Shown here in pieces: positions 21,746-33,890 of a stretch of DNA of 64,000 bases. The stretch is from NCBI GenBank assembly GCA_037043455.1, contig JAWPHD010001353.1, forward strand, positions 186,001 to 250,000, written 5' to 3'. The number at the start of each line of letters is the position of its first letter. The stretch's first letter is position 1. Position numbers and translations under genes: made by a program. Source of the stretch: Cyrtodaria siliqua. Its lineage: Eukaryota; Mollusca; Bivalvia; Adapedonta; Hiatellidae. The notes beneath the pieces were generated by a model. It made no database searches, was not told the origin of the DNA, and saw only the letters and a program-made list of their open reading frames with translations.

Positions 21746-22604
21746 ATCTAATAACCACACTTTTTGAAAGATAAAAACAAATTGTCAAATACTTGTAATA
21801 TTTAGTAATCGCATTCAAACCTTGCATATATACGTACCCAAGAGTTCAAAGAAGCATGCAAAAACAGAACACATAAATAACAAAAATGTGTAACTGCAGA
21901 AATTATGGACCGGAACCCACCTGACAGTTATGGTCTCTGTGCAGAACTTATCTTCCACAATCTACCATTCCTGAATTCCTCTCTCGACACTGCATATCTA
22001 CAAATCTACCACTACATAATACATATCTAGAGTCAATATTATACAGGTTGGAACACAGCCTGTCTCTCTATGTTTTCACAACACATGCATAGTTCCTATA
22101 TGTCAATCAAGCTTATATCCACCAGAAATTTGAGTCAATTAAAAGTAAATTAGGTATTAACAGCTGTAAGAAAAGCACATGTAGTCCAAAACAACTCTAA
22201 ACTAGAACTGTCGTCCAGAAGGGCAGACTCAATTACCACTACATAGGCGTAGGAGCCGGGCGTGGGAGGGGGCTAGGGGGAACCCGGCTCCCCAATGTTC
22301 ATAGTGGGGGTGCCCAGAGTATGCTTTTGCCCCCCTCCCCACCAATAATTTGAACAGAAAAATGGTTAGTGCTCAAAAAGTATGTTTTATATGGGTTGTA
22401 TGTTTTGGTGCAATTGGGCATGGATAATGTTTTTCTGCTTGTCAAAAATGTTAAGAAATTTTTTCGCCACCCTGTTATTGAAACTTTCCTACACTAAGTG
22501 TACCAGGAGAATCTTGAGAAGAGTAATTATAAGATGTACAAGGGTTTGGGCTATATCTTGTTGTTAAAGTAGCTACCCCACCATCAACACCCAAAACCTA
22601 CCCA
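21746..22604. other. Low-copy DNA with a G/C-rich dispersed-type segment
   Basis: At 22241-22345, TAGGCGTAGGAGCCGGGC, GAACCCGGCTCCCC and GCCCCCCTCCCC stand out from the AT-rich background and resemble the G/C-rich ends of invertebrate MITEs. No inverted partner was found. The rest shows no gene. Confidence 0.45.
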
Positions 22605-22818
22605 AGGTGAATATATATAACATATATTTTGAAAATCCAAACTCTACAGACATCATATAAATGGCTTTAATAAGCCAGACTCTACCCTAAAACTGCAACT
22701 TCGATTTAAGAGTTACCAACTCATAATTCAATTTTCATATATGACCTGAACACCTGGATAGAGTTTTGATAAATTGTTTTGTAGTGTAATTTTATTGCTA
22801 TTTGGCGGGTTAGTTTCT
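22605..22818. mobile_element. Dispersed repeat 'family F', copy 1
   Basis: AGAGTTACCAACTCATAATTC, ATATGACCTGAACACCTGG, ATAGAGTTTTGATAAATTG, TTGTAGTGTAATTTT and GGTTAGTTTCTTTAAATA match 32711-32960 in order. A SINE begins just after the right end. Confidence 0.65.
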
Positions 22819-22828
22819 TTAAATACAA

Positions 22829-23092
22829 GGCTGGCGTGGCACAGTGGACAGCACTGTGGATTTGAAATCCAGATGAACCGGGTTCAAGCTTTACTGGCGC
22901 CACTGATTTTCATCAATGTGTTCCTGTCATTTTCCCTTTACCATTTCCACTGGATGGGGTGGGGGTTCGCGGTAAACTAGGTGGTCCTGTGTATTGGAGT
23001 AGAGCAGATTCCTATGTATTCTTGCCCTCACTCTGGGGTGGCTCTAAATAACCTGCACTGTCTTTATGAGCCATTAAACAATATTCAAGTCA
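22829..23092 (+). mobile_element. tRNA-derived SINE family A, forward copy
   Basis: It starts GGCTGGCGTGGCACAGTGG (A box) with GGGTTCAAGCTTTACTGG (B-box region). A body with TTCCCTTTACC, GCGGTAAACTAGG, TTCCTATGTATTC, GGGGTGGCTCTAAATAACC and GAGCCATTAAACAATATTCA follows. Divergent from the intact copies. No clear TSD seen. Confidence 0.85.
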
Positions 23093-23108
23093 ATTGTTAA
23101 GCATGTAA

Positions 23109-23575
23109 GTTAACCATAGTAAACCACGCCATACAACCATGGTTAACCATAGTAAACCACCGCCATACAACCATGGTTAACCATAGTAAACCACAGCCAT
23201 ACAACCATGGTTAACCATAGTAAACCACCGCCATACAACCATGGTTAACCATAGTAAACCACCGCCTAAAACCATGGTTAACCATAGTAAACCACCACTA
23301 TGGTTAACCATAGTAAACCACCGCCATACAACCATGGTTAACCATAGTAAACCACGTCATACAACCATGGTTAACCACAGTAAACCACGCCATACAACCA
23401 TGGTTAACCATAGTAAACCACCGCCATACAACCATGGTTAACCATAGTAAACCACCGCCATGGTTAACCATAGTAAACCACGCCATACAATCATGGTTAA
23501 CCATAGTAAACCACCGCCATACAACCATGGTTAACCATAGTACACAATGCCATACAACCATGGTTAATCATGTGA
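23109..23575. repeat. Minisatellite, 33-35 bp unit, about 14 copies, palindromic core
   Basis: The unit is ACCATGGTTAACCATAGTAA plus ACCACCGCCATACA, with CACGCC and deletion variants. CCATGGTTAACCATNG is nearly self-complementary around GTTAAC, so each unit could form a hairpin. Peptides on both strands are by-products. Confidence 0.95.
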
Positions 23576-23825
23576 ATTATTTGCAGAAAACAGACCAGCC
23601 ATTATTACAAAGCTGAAAATCAGCATATTTTTTTTTCTTCTGGCAGATACTGCAAACAGGCCTGTAACCTACATAAGATAAGGGATTAACAGTTTGTGCT
23701 TCTGCGATTAAATTTAAATTGATTTGCCTTGTCGAAGTTTGAACTCACTGGAAACCGATGGAGTGTTTTTTCTGACTGCAGTTTCTTGAATGTTTATCTG
23801 TTTTGTCTGCTATCTGCTACAGTGC

Positions 23826-25015
23826 TTGAGGGACACTATTTGTTTATGAACTACTGTTTGTTTAAAAACTACTGTTTTTTTATGTGCTATACTGTTTATT
23901 TATGGAATACTGTTTGTTTATGGGATACTGTTTGTTTATGGAATACTGTTTGTCTATGGGCTACTGTTTGTTTATGTGCTACTATTTGTTTATGGGCTAC
24001 TGTTTGTTTATGTGCTACTGTTTGTTTATGGAATACTGTTTGCTTATGGGCTACTATTTGTTTATGGTCTACTGTTGGTTTATTTTATGGGCTACTGTTT
24101 GTTTATGTGCTACTATTTGTTTATGGTCTACTGTTGGTTTCTTTTATGGGCTACTGTTTGTTTATGTGCTACTATTTGTTTATGGGTACTGTTTGTTTAT
24201 GTGCTACTGTTTGTTTATGAGCTGCTGTTTGTTTATGGAGTAGTGTTTGTTTATGGGCTACTGTTTGTTTCTGGACTGGTGTTTGTTTATGGACTACTGT
24301 TAGTTTATGGACTACTGTTTGTTTATGGGCTACTGTTTGTTTATGGGCAGAGGTTTGTTTATGGTCTATTGTTTGTTTATGGACTACTATTTGTTTATGT
24401 GCTACTATTTGTTTATGGTCTACCATTTGTTTTTGGTCTACTGTTTGTTTATGGACTGCTGTTTTTTTTATGGACTAGTGTTTGTTTATGGGCTACTGTT
24501 TGTTTCTGGGCTGATGTTTGTTTATGGGCTACTCAGTGTTTGTTTATGGACTACTGTTTGTTTATGGGCTACTGTTTGTTTATGGGCTGATGTTTATGGA
24601 ATACTGTTTGTTTATGGAATACTGTGTGTTTATGGTTTACTGTTTGTTTATGTAATACTGTTTGTTTATGGGCTACTGTTTGTATATGGGCTGCTGATTG
24701 TTTATGGACTACTGTTTGTTTATGGGCTACTGTTTGTTTATGTGCTACTGTTTGTTTATGGGCTACTGTTTGTTTATGGGTTGCTGTTTGTTTATGGGCT
24801 ATTGTTTGTTTATGGTCTACTGTTTGTTTATGGGCTACTGTGTGTTTATGGGCTGCTGTTTGTTTATGGACTACTGTTTTTTTATGGGCTACCATTTGTT
24901 TATGGGCTGCTATTTGTTTATGGGCTACTGTTTGTTTTTGGACTACTATTTGTTTATGGTCTACTGTTTGTTTATGTAATATGCTTTTGGTTTAATGTGC
25001 TACTGTTTGTTTAAA
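23826..25015. repeat. Minisatellite, 18-bp unit, about 65 copies
   Basis: The unit is CTACTGTTTGTTTATGGG with many single-base variants (GAATACTG, GCTGCTG, GTCTACTG, TGTGCTACTA). Because 18 is a multiple of 3 and the unit has no forward-strand stop, all forward frames stay open, and so does a reverse frame reading HKQTVA. The forward peptides (LFVYGL, CLFMGY, VCLWAT) are hydrophobic by composition only. I do not call a gene. Confidence 0.95.
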
Positions 25016-25034
25016 TAATTACTTACTTATTGTA

Positions 25035-25555
25035 CCAGTGGGATATAACGTGGTCAGATATAACTTACTTATTTACCATGTTTCGTAAGTCTCGAGGTGG
25101 GATATAACCTACTTGTTTTACCATGTTTCGTAAGTCTCGTGGTGGGATATAACTTATTTCACCACATTTCGTAAGTCTCTTGGATATAACTTACTTATTG
25201 TACCACTGGGATATAACTTACTTATTGTACCACTGGGATATAACTTACTTATGGATATAACTTACTTATTGTACCACTGGGATATAACTTACTTATTGTA
25301 CCACTGGGATATAACTTACTTATGGATATAACTTACTTATTGTACCACTGGGATATAACTTACTTATTGTACCACTAGGATATATATGACTTACTTATTG
25401 TACCACTGGGATATAACTTACTTATTGTACCACTAGGATATATATGACTTACTTATTGTACCACTGTGATATAACTTATGTATTGTACCACTGTGATATA
25501 ACTTACTTATTGTACCACGTTGCGTCAGTCTCGTGGCGGGATATCACTTACAGTA
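25035..25555. repeat. Minisatellite, 27-bp unit, about 18 copies
   Basis: The unit is GGATATAACTTACTTATTGT plus ACCACTG. A truncated 17-bp unit (GGATATAACTTACTTAT) recurs after every second full unit near 25180-25330, giving a 71-bp composite. Flanking units near 25080-25175 and 25515 carry a longer form with CATTTCGTAAGTCTCGTGG. Confidence 0.92.
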
Positions 25556-26090
25556 CCACTATGATATTATTCAACCTTGGGACTGGTTCCAATTTGTAAC
25601 TTACTACAGGGAACTGTGTGACCTATTTTGGCAATGGCAGCTGGTACCTGGCCAAAGATTACATATTTCACACAAAGTTGCAAGCAGATAACAGTAATTA
25701 CAGGTAATGTTGGCTCACAATGAGTTGATAGAAAATAAAATATTACCTGTGAAATTGGGAAGCAGTCTTTTTTTTGATGGAAAAACAGCTACCTGGTACC
25801 TAATCTGGTTTTACCATACTTATATACCCACAATCCATTAAGTGTGGCATTTCCTGAGTAGTTTATAATTACTGATAAGATGGAGGTTTCAAGGAGGATT
25901 GTGGTGGTGTTGTGCAACACTAAATAAATTACCTGTAATCGGGAATGAAGAATGAATAAACCTAGTAAGTTACAGAATAAAATTCTTAGTCAAATACAGG
26001 GTCCAACTATGGTTTTTACTTATGCAAACTTAATCCCTACACGTGCAGGGTAAGACCTGAATTGGTTTTACATCACATCGACACAAAAAG
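25556..26090. other. Low-copy spacer between arrays, no feature seen
   Basis: No gene, tRNA-like box or clear repeat between the 27-bp and 54-bp arrays. Confidence 0.4.
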
Positions 26091-26094
26091 GTCA

Positions 26095-27825
26095 TAAACA
26101 GGGAAATGGGGGATAACTCTGGTTTATATTGACCAAATGATAGCTCTTCACACTGGGGAATGGGGGATAACTCTGGTTTATAGTGACCAAATGATAGCTC
26201 TTCACACTGGAGTATGGGGAATAACTCTGGTTTACAAAAGACCAAATGAAAGTTCTTCACACTGGGGAATGGGGGATAACTCTGGTTTACAAAAGACCAA
26301 ATGACAGCTCTTCACACTGGGGAATGGGGGATAACTCTGGTTTATATTGACCAAATGAAACCTCTTCACACTGGGAATGGGGGATAACTCTGGCTTGTAT
26401 TGACCAAATGATAGCTCTTCACACTGGGGAATGGGGGATACTCTGATTTATCTGGACCAAATGATAGCTCTTTACACTGAGGAATGTGAGATAACTCTGG
26501 TTTATAGTGACCAAATGATAGCTCTTTACACTGAGGAATGTGAGATAACTCTGGTTTATAGTGACCAAATGATAGCTCTTTACACTGAGGAATGTGAGAT
26601 AACTCTGGTTTATAGTGACAAAATGATAGCTCTTTACACTGAGGAATGTGAGATAACTCTGGTTTACATTGACCAAATGATAGCTCTTCACACTGGGGAA
26701 TGGGGGATAACTCTGGTTTATAGTGACCAAATGATAGCTCTTCACACTGGAGTATGGGGAATAACTCTGGTTTACAAAAGACCAAATGAAAGTTCTTCAC
26801 ACTGGGGAATGGGGGATAACTCTGGTTTACAAAAGACCAAATGACAGCTCTTCACACTGGGGAATGGGGGATAACTCTGGTTTATATTGACCAAATGAAA
26901 CCTCTTCACACTGGGAATGGGGGATAACTCTGGCTTGTATTGACCAAATGATAGCTCTTCACACTGGGGAATGGGGGATACTCTGATTTATCTGGACCAA
27001 ATGATAGCTTTTTACACTGAGGAATGTGAGATAACTCTGGTTTATAGTGACCAAATGATAGCTCTTTACACTGAGGAATGTGAGATAACTCTGGTTTATA
27101 GTGACCAAATGATAGCTCTTTACACTGAGGAATGTGAGATAACTCTGGTTTATAGTGACCAAATGATAGCTCTTTACACTGAGGAATGTGAGATAACTCT
27201 GGTTTATAGTGACCAAATGATAGCTCTTTACACTGAGGAATGTGAGATAACTCTGGTTTATATTGACCAAATGATAGCTCTTCACACTGGGGAATGGGGG
27301 ATAACTCTGGTTTACATTGACCAAATGATTGTTCTTCACACTGGAGAATATGGGGGATAACTCTGGTTTATATTGACCAAATGATAGCTCTTCACACTGG
27401 GGAATGGGGGATAACTCTGGTTTATAGTGACCAAATGATAGCTCTTCACACTGGAGTATGGGGAATAACTCTGGTTTACAAAAGACCAAATGAAAGTTCT
27501 TCACACTGGGGAATGGGGGATAACTCTGGTTTACAAAAGACCAAATGACAGCTCTTCACACTGGGGAATGGGGGATAACTCTGGTTTATATTGACCAAAT
27601 GAAACCTCTTCACACTGGGAATGGGGGATAACTCTGGCTTGTATTGACCAAATGATAGTTCTTCACACTGGAGAATATGGGCGATAACTCTGGTTTATAT
27701 TGACCAAATGATAGTTCTTCACACTGGAGAATATGGGGGATAACTCTGGTTTATATTGACCAAATTATAGCTCTTCACACAGGGAAATGGGGGATAAATC
27801 TGGTTTATATTGACAAAGCTATTTA
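26095..27825. repeat. Minisatellite, 54-bp unit, about 32 copies, with a 540-bp higher-order duplication
   Basis: The unit is GGATAACTCTGGTTTATAGT plus GACCAAATGATAGCTCTTCACACTGGGGAATGGG. Lines around 26161-26640 recur at 26701-27180, exactly 540 bp (10 units) later, with only two base differences that I can see. Part of the block recurs again near 27390-27650. Subtypes such as TACAAAAGACC, AGCTCTTTACACTGAGG and TGGCTTGTATTG mark the register. The 18-residue peptide repeats on both strands follow from 54 being a multiple of 3. Confidence 0.95.
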
Positions 27826-28437
27826 TCTAAACAGGACAGTATATAATTATATATACATACAGGTATATAATTATATATACATACAGGAAACAGCTATCAC
27901 TAAAACTGACCATTTTAGTGACTTTCTGGCTTATATAACCCATGTAACTGTTTTCCACTTGTTACAGGTTTAGGGGGGTAGCCCTATTGTCAACCCTTGT
28001 GTGGTTGTGATGTCTTATCTTGCCTTTTATTTATCTTTATATATCGTTGTTCTTTGTTTCTTTGTGTGTTTGTGGTCGACTGTCGTCCTTGAGTGCTACT
28101 TTTCCTGTTCGATTTTTTATATGTAATTTTAACACTGAAAAGTATTGATGTTTTGAATCATCATCATACTAGAAGGCAATGTATCATTGAAAGACATTTC
28201 ATTTCTTAGATTACCTTGTTTCAATTATTTTGTATGTTTTTATACAACTGAACAATTATTATAACCCATACAAGACCTTGATTCCAGCATTCAGAAGCTT
28301 ACCATCGTCTGAAATCCAAGTTAGCTATATCTGAAGTTGGCTCGGTGATCAAGTGGAAACATGCTTGTTGAAAGGTTGCAAGTTCGAAACATTGCATTTC
28401 AGCAAGTATGTGCTCCATATGTTTTTTAGCTCTTCTA
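27826..28437. other. Low-copy DNA with a small duplication and a tRNA-like remnant
   Basis: TATATAATTATATATACATA plus CAGG is duplicated at about 27841-27887. Near 28325-28385, GTTGGCTCGGTGATCAAGTG and GCAAGTTCGAAAC look like worn A and B boxes of a tRNA-derived repeat (weak). No gene. Confidence 0.45.
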
Positions 28438-28451
28438 TAATTAATGTTGAA

Positions 28452-28766
28452 TTGAATGTTGTTTAACGGCTCATCAACACAGTATAGGTTATTTAGAGCC
28501 GCCCCAGAGAGAGGGGAACGATATATAGGAATCCGGGAACCTGCCCTACTCTTATTATCGAATAGATTCCTATGGTTCTTTAACGTGCTCGGAGGATAGA
28601 CCGATACACGGGACCGCCCGGTTTACGTCCCCATCCGACGGACGAGGCTAAGGGAAAGTGTCTTGCCCAAGAACACACCGACGGAACTCAGTGGCACCAC
28701 GGAGGATTGAACCCGGGGCCTCCGGTTACAAATCCGCCGCGACCGACCGCGCCACGCCAGCCCTCT
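28452..28766 (-). mobile_element. tRNA-derived SINE family A, nearly intact, 14-bp TSD
   Basis: In reverse orientation it carries A box GGCGTGGCGCGGTCGG, B box GGGTTCAATCCTCC and the full body. A perfect TAATTAATGTTGAA repeat flanks it (28438-28451, 28767-28780). It is close in sequence to 7987-8293 and 37758-38060, so the family was active relatively recently. Confidence 0.92.
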
Positions 28767-28780
28767 TAATTAATGTTGAA

Positions 28781-29815
28781 AGTTCATGCAGGATCTCAGT
28801 CTGACAGAGGCTTTAAGGACCTATAGCTATTTCCCCAATGCTAAATGATCATTGAAAAGGCATGGAAAGCTTGCTTATTTACTGCTAACATGCCCAAGTA
28901 AAGTTTTCTCTTTGAAAAGCATTGGCATCTAGTGTATACCAGTAGATAATACTTCAAACTTCACTCAAATTTATGAAGAAAAAAAAGCAAGTAACCTGTA
29001 CTGAATACACAACCTTGTAGATAATTTGTTGTTTTTAGAAGAAATCACACCAAAACACAACTAATGAAACACCCGCCTTTACCTTTTAATATGTTGGCTT
29101 CATACAAAAGCTGTATTATAATGGGAGGGCCTCATCAACTGAAACAAGTGAATACCACCATTTTCTCATACAACTGTAGTTATGCACATTCTCTCCCCCA
29201 CAAATACAATAGGTTGGAAATAGGTCCTTAATAACCGAAATCATGTGTTAATGAGCAGTTAAGCATTAGAGAATTTTATTTAATCCAGAAAATACCATGC
29301 TTATACTGCCATTAAGATCTACCTTCTAACAAAAACACCATTTCTGCAAAGACTACAAACATCTGTAAAATCGGTTTGCATGCAAGATGTATTTAAAGGT
29401 ACATAAAAAAGAAACATAATGCAGTATTAACTTCAAAGTGAGGCATTTTAGGCAGAGCCAGAAACGAATAGTTCTCCTTGACAATAATTGCTTCAACATG
29501 CTTCTGTAGAAAGCCCTAGCCGTGTAAAACATGCATGCAGTTGACTGTAATTGCTCTTTTCAGAAAAATAGTATTTTATGTATATTTAAACTGGACAAAA
29601 AGCTGTTCTGGTTATACGACTATTTTTTCAAATATAATCTACGTATGATCTGGACAGTAATATGTATGTAGTTACTAAGGTTTTAAAGTGTGAACAATTG
29701 TAAGCACGCGTGTGAGTGTAATTTTTGTATGACTGTAATGTATGGTGTAATAAATGGCTGTAAGCCCCCTTCAAGACTGCTGAGTTTGAAGATGATTCTA
29801 CAGGCTTGGTCCACA
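28781..29815. other. Low-copy DNA, no gene recognised
   Basis: About 1 kb without recognised repeat, RNA gene or domain. The 62-codon frame at 29628-29816 has no support. Confidence 0.45.
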
Positions 29816-29817
29816 AT

Positions 29818-32230
29818 TATATCACACTCAAGATGCCCGGGGCACTCAGCCCCACAATGATATCAAACTCAAGATCCCCAGTACACTCAGCCCCACAATA
29901 ATATCAAAATCAAGATCCCCGGTCCACTCAGCCACACAATAATATCACACTCAAGATCCCCGGTCCACCCTGCCCCACAATAATATCAAACTCAAGATCC
30001 CCGGTCCACTCAGCCCCACAATAATATCAAACTCAAGATCCCCGGTCAACTCAGTCTCACAATAATATCAAACTCAAGATCCCCAGTCCACCCAGCCCCA
30101 CAATAATATCAAACTCAAGATCCCCGGTCAACCCAGCCCCACAATAATATCAAACTCAAGATCCCCGTTCCACTCAGCCTCACAATAATATCAAACTCAA
30201 GATCCCCGGTCCACCCAGCCCCACAATAATATCACACTCAAGATCCCCGGTCCACCCAGCCCCACAATAATATCAAACTCAAGATCCCCGGTCAACTCAG
30301 TCTCACAATAATATCAAACTCAATATCCCCGGTCTACCCAGTCCCACAATAATATCAAACTCAAGATTCACGGTCCACTCAGCCCCACAATAATATCAAA
30401 CTCAAGGTCCCCGGTCCACTCAGCCCCACAATAATATCAAACTCAAGATCCGCGGTCCACTCAGCCCCACAATAATATCAAACTCAAGATCCCCGGTCCA
30501 CCCAGCCCCACAATAATATCAAACTCAAGATCCCCGGTCCACTCAGCCCCACAATAATATCAAACTCAAGATCCCTGGTCCACCCAGCCCCACAATAATA
30601 TCAAACTCAAGATCCCCGGTCCACCCAGCCCCATAATAATATCAAACTCAAGACTCCCAGTCTACCCATCCCCACAATAATATCACACTCAAGATCCCCG
30701 GTCCACCCAGCCCCACAATAATATCAAACTCAAGATTCCCGGTCCACTCAGCCCCACAATAATATCAAACTCAAGATCCCCGGTCAACTCAGTCTCATAA
30801 TAATATCAAACTTAAGATCCCCGGTCCACCCAGCCCCACAATAATATCAAACTCAAGATCCCCGGTCCACCCAGCCCCACAATAATATCAAACTCAAGAT
30901 CCCCGGTCAACCCAGTCTCACAATAATATCAAACTCAAGATCCCCGGTCCACCCAGCCCCACAATAAAATCAAACTCAAGATCCCCAGTTCACCCAGCCC
31001 CACAATAATATCAAACTCAAGATCCCCGGTCTACCCAGCCCCACAATAATATCAAACTCAAGATCCCCGGTCCACCCAGCCCCACAATAAAATCAAACTC
31101 AAGATCCCCAGTTCACCCAGCCCCACAATAATATCAAACTCAAGATCCCCGGTCTACCCAGCCCCACAATAATATCAAACTCAAGATCCCCGGTCAACCC
31201 AGTCTCACAATAATATCAAACTCAAGATCCCCCGTCCACCCAGCCCCACAATAAAATCAAACTCAAGATCCCCAGTTCACCCAGCCCCACAATAATATCA
31301 AACTCAAGATCCCCGGTCTACCCAGCCCCACAATAATATCAAACTCAAGATCCCCGGTCCACCCAGCCCCACAATAAAATCAAACTCAAGATCCCCAGTT
31401 CACCCAGCCCCACAATAATATCAAACTCAAGATCCCCGGTCTACCCAGCCCCACAATAATATCAAACTCAAGATCCCCGGTCCACCCAGCCCCACAATAA
31501 AATCAAACTCAAGATCCCCGGTCCACCCAGCCCCACAATAATATCAAACTCAAGATCCCCGGTCTACCCAGCCCCACAATAATATCAAACTCAAGATCCC
31601 CGGTCCACCCAGCCCCACAATAAAATCAAACTCAAGATCCCCAGTTCACCCAGCCCCACAATAATATCAAACTCAAGATCCCCGGGCTACCCAGCCCTAC
31701 AATAATATCAAACTCAAGATCCCCGGTCAACCCAGTCTCACAATAATATCAAACTCAAGATCCCCGGTCCACCCAGCCCCACAATAAAATCAAACTCAAG
31801 ATCCCCAGTTCACCCAGCCCCACAATAATATCAAACTCAAGATCCCCGGTCTACCCAGCCCCACAATAATATCAAACTCAAGATCCCCGGTCCACCCAGC
31901 CCCACAATAAAATCAAACTCAAGATCCCCAGTTCACCCAGCCCCACAATAATATCAAACTCAAGATCCCCGGTCTACCCAGCCCCACAATTATATCAAAC
32001 TCAAGATCCCCGGTCCACCCAGCCCCACAATAAAATCAAACTCAAGATCCCCAGTTCACCCAGCCCCACAATAATATCAAACTCAAGATCCCCGGTCTAC
32101 CCAGCCCCACAATAATATCAAACTCAAGATCCCCGGTCCACCCAGCCCCACAATAATATCAAACTCAAGATCCCCGGTCCACCCAGCCCCACAATAATAT
32201 CAAACTCAAGATCCCCGGTCCACTCAGCCA
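29818..32230. repeat. Minisatellite, 41-bp unit, about 59 copies, nested higher-order structure
   Basis: The unit is CAATAATATCAAACTCAAGA plus TCCCCGGTCCACCCAGCCCCA. From 30962 the variant CAATAAAATC recurs at 30962, 31085, 31249, 31372, 31495, 31618, 31782, 31905 and 32028. The steps are 123 bp (3 units) except two of 164 bp (4 units, the extra one reading GGTCAACCCAGTCTCA). The 164+123+123+123 = 533-bp block starts again at 31618. The left part (29818-30960) lacks this order. Largest array in the window. Confidence 0.97.
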
Positions 32231-32360
32231 GCAGCTAACCACTGGTCAAGAAACGTAAACAAATTTGCATAATCTGGAATCAATGACAAGGCACTATTAA
32301 TATCATTAATGTAGCTATTCCGCCAACAACAACCACATTTTACAACAAATGTACACTGTT

Positions 32361-32684
32361 TTTAAAGGGACACATGGCAATCTTGATTTTTTAAAAACTC
32401 ACGGCGTCCCATTAGTTTTTCTCTTCACTTGCATTTGTTGAATCATTAATAGTAATTATTAGAATAGTTCAAAGCAAATTATTTTTACATATTACTAACT
32501 TTTTATAATAGTGCATCAATAATATGTTTAAAAATTTGGTGAAATAGTGAAGCAAATTGAAATCTCATTTTTTTATTTAATAATATGCAAGCAGTTTTAA
32601 AGTCAAAATGACGCAGGATAACTAAATTGAGGAGAAAATTTTAATGTTTGAATAAAACTGAAGATTGCCATGTGTCCCTTTAAA
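32361..32684. mobile_element. TTTAAA-flanked inverted-repeat element, 324 bp
   Basis: TTTAAAGGGACACATGGCAA plus TCTT at the left is matched by the exact reverse complement AAGATTGCCATGTGTCCC plus TTTAAA at the right (32661-32684). The target is probably TTAA or TTTAAA. No coding region. A second, truncated copy is at 13641-13880. Confidence 0.88.
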
Positions 32685-32695
32685 CCTACTGATGG

Positions 32696-32960
32696 CGATA
32701 TATATATATATATATATATAATTACATATTTTGAGCATCCAACCTATAAACACAATATAAACATATAATAAGAGTTACCGACTCATAATTCATTTTGCAC
32801 ATATTCAATAACTGGTATTGTAAGAACCCCCTGAATAAACCTATACTTTTAATCAGCACATATACATTAGTATATGTCCTGAACACCTGGGTATAGAGTT
32901 TTGATAAATGGTGTTGTAGTGTAATTTTGCCGTTATATGGTAGGTTAGTTTCTTTAAATA
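32696..32960. mobile_element. (TA)n microsatellite and dispersed repeat 'family F', copy 2
   Basis: A TA run at about 32697-32720 is followed by AGAGTTACCGACTCATAATTC, ATATGTCCTGAACACCTGGG, TAGAGTTTTGATAAATGG and GGTTAGTTTCTTTAAATA, the same order as 22605-22818. Confidence 0.7.
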
Positions 32961-33722
32961 GTAACTAGTTACTTCAGCCTCTCATTCTGTTTACCTCCTT
33001 ATCACCTTAATATCCATGACCTTTGACCCAATGTGACCTTCCAAACAATATTTTGTTGTTGTGAATCATTAAACTTAAATGTAATACTCAATAATACTCA
33101 ACAGAATCTTATCCTATTTATAGTATCAATGACCTTCACTTTCAACATACTGAACTTAATTGGAATTACTAGTTGACAACATAAAAAGCAATGATTTCAT
33201 GAACTTGTTTAATTAAAACAACTTAAAAACAGGATACAAAATGAATGTATAAATCATTTCAATAAGAATTAAATTATTGCCAGCCCGCTACTGTGGCAGG
33301 CTTTATTTATCCCGGGTTTAGAAATGTGCTATGGAGTGGAATGAACAGTTTCTTTTGTTTTTCGAAACTTTAATAGTATTTCAAAAGAATAGGGACCCAG
33401 CGCAGTATTAGTTTATTTTTAGACGTTTATTTTTAGAACGAGGCACAACGCGGTAATTAATAATTACTGGTTCTCGAAGATAATCCGCAAATTAATAGCA
33501 CAGGGAAGTATTGCAGTTACGGTAGTCAGTACCTGTAGTATCTGGGATAGTAGACTTCAGCTCAGAACAAAAGTAACACTGTTCACTTTGTTTTTATTTT
33601 TAACAATTGTGAAGTAATTGATAAAGTCCAAAACAAACAAACATAATTATTCACAAATGTGTTAATAACTTGCATTAATTCAATATTCTCACCATTATTT
33701 GATGTAACCTGAGCATAGTTAA
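32961..33722. other. Low-copy DNA, no gene recognised
   Basis: A short pearl-type phrase (TGACCTTTGACCCAATGTGACC, split here near 33019) is the only familiar piece. No coding signal. Confidence 0.4.
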
Positions 33723-33890
33723 GAAATAGAACATCGTTTACTGTGAATTATCGTTTAATATATCACGGTTTGGAGTTCAATTGTAAACAATAATTTCACG
33801 AGCCCGAAAGGCGAGTGAAATTATTGTTTACAATTGACCGACAAACCGTGATATATTATAGATAATTCACCGTAAACGATGTTCTATTTC
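33723..33890. mobile_element. Foldback (long inverted repeat), 168 bp
   Basis: The left arm starts GAAATAGAACATCGTTTAC and the right arm ends with its reverse complement GTAAACGATGTTCTATTTC. Pairing continues through ATATATCACGGTTT / AAACCGTGATATAT and CAATTGTAAACAATAATTTCAC / GTGAAATTATTGTTTACAATTG, with a loop GAGCCCGAAAGGC. The arms are about 77 bp with a few mismatches. A single strand would fold into one long stem. Confidence 0.9.

Noticed and set aside
23729..25014. Long open frames (up to 235 codons) with hydrophobic LFVYGL/VCLWAT repeats
   Set aside because: 18-bp tandem repeat with stop-free unit; all frames open, no start context, no signal or domain.
26366..27504. Reverse frames of 144-181 codons with 18-residue repeats
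   Set aside because: 54-bp minisatellite by-product; forward frames are open too.
29818..32230. Centromeric satellite
   Set aside because: Only 2.4 kb, 41-bp unit, embedded among dispersed elements; no evidence of megabase arrays.
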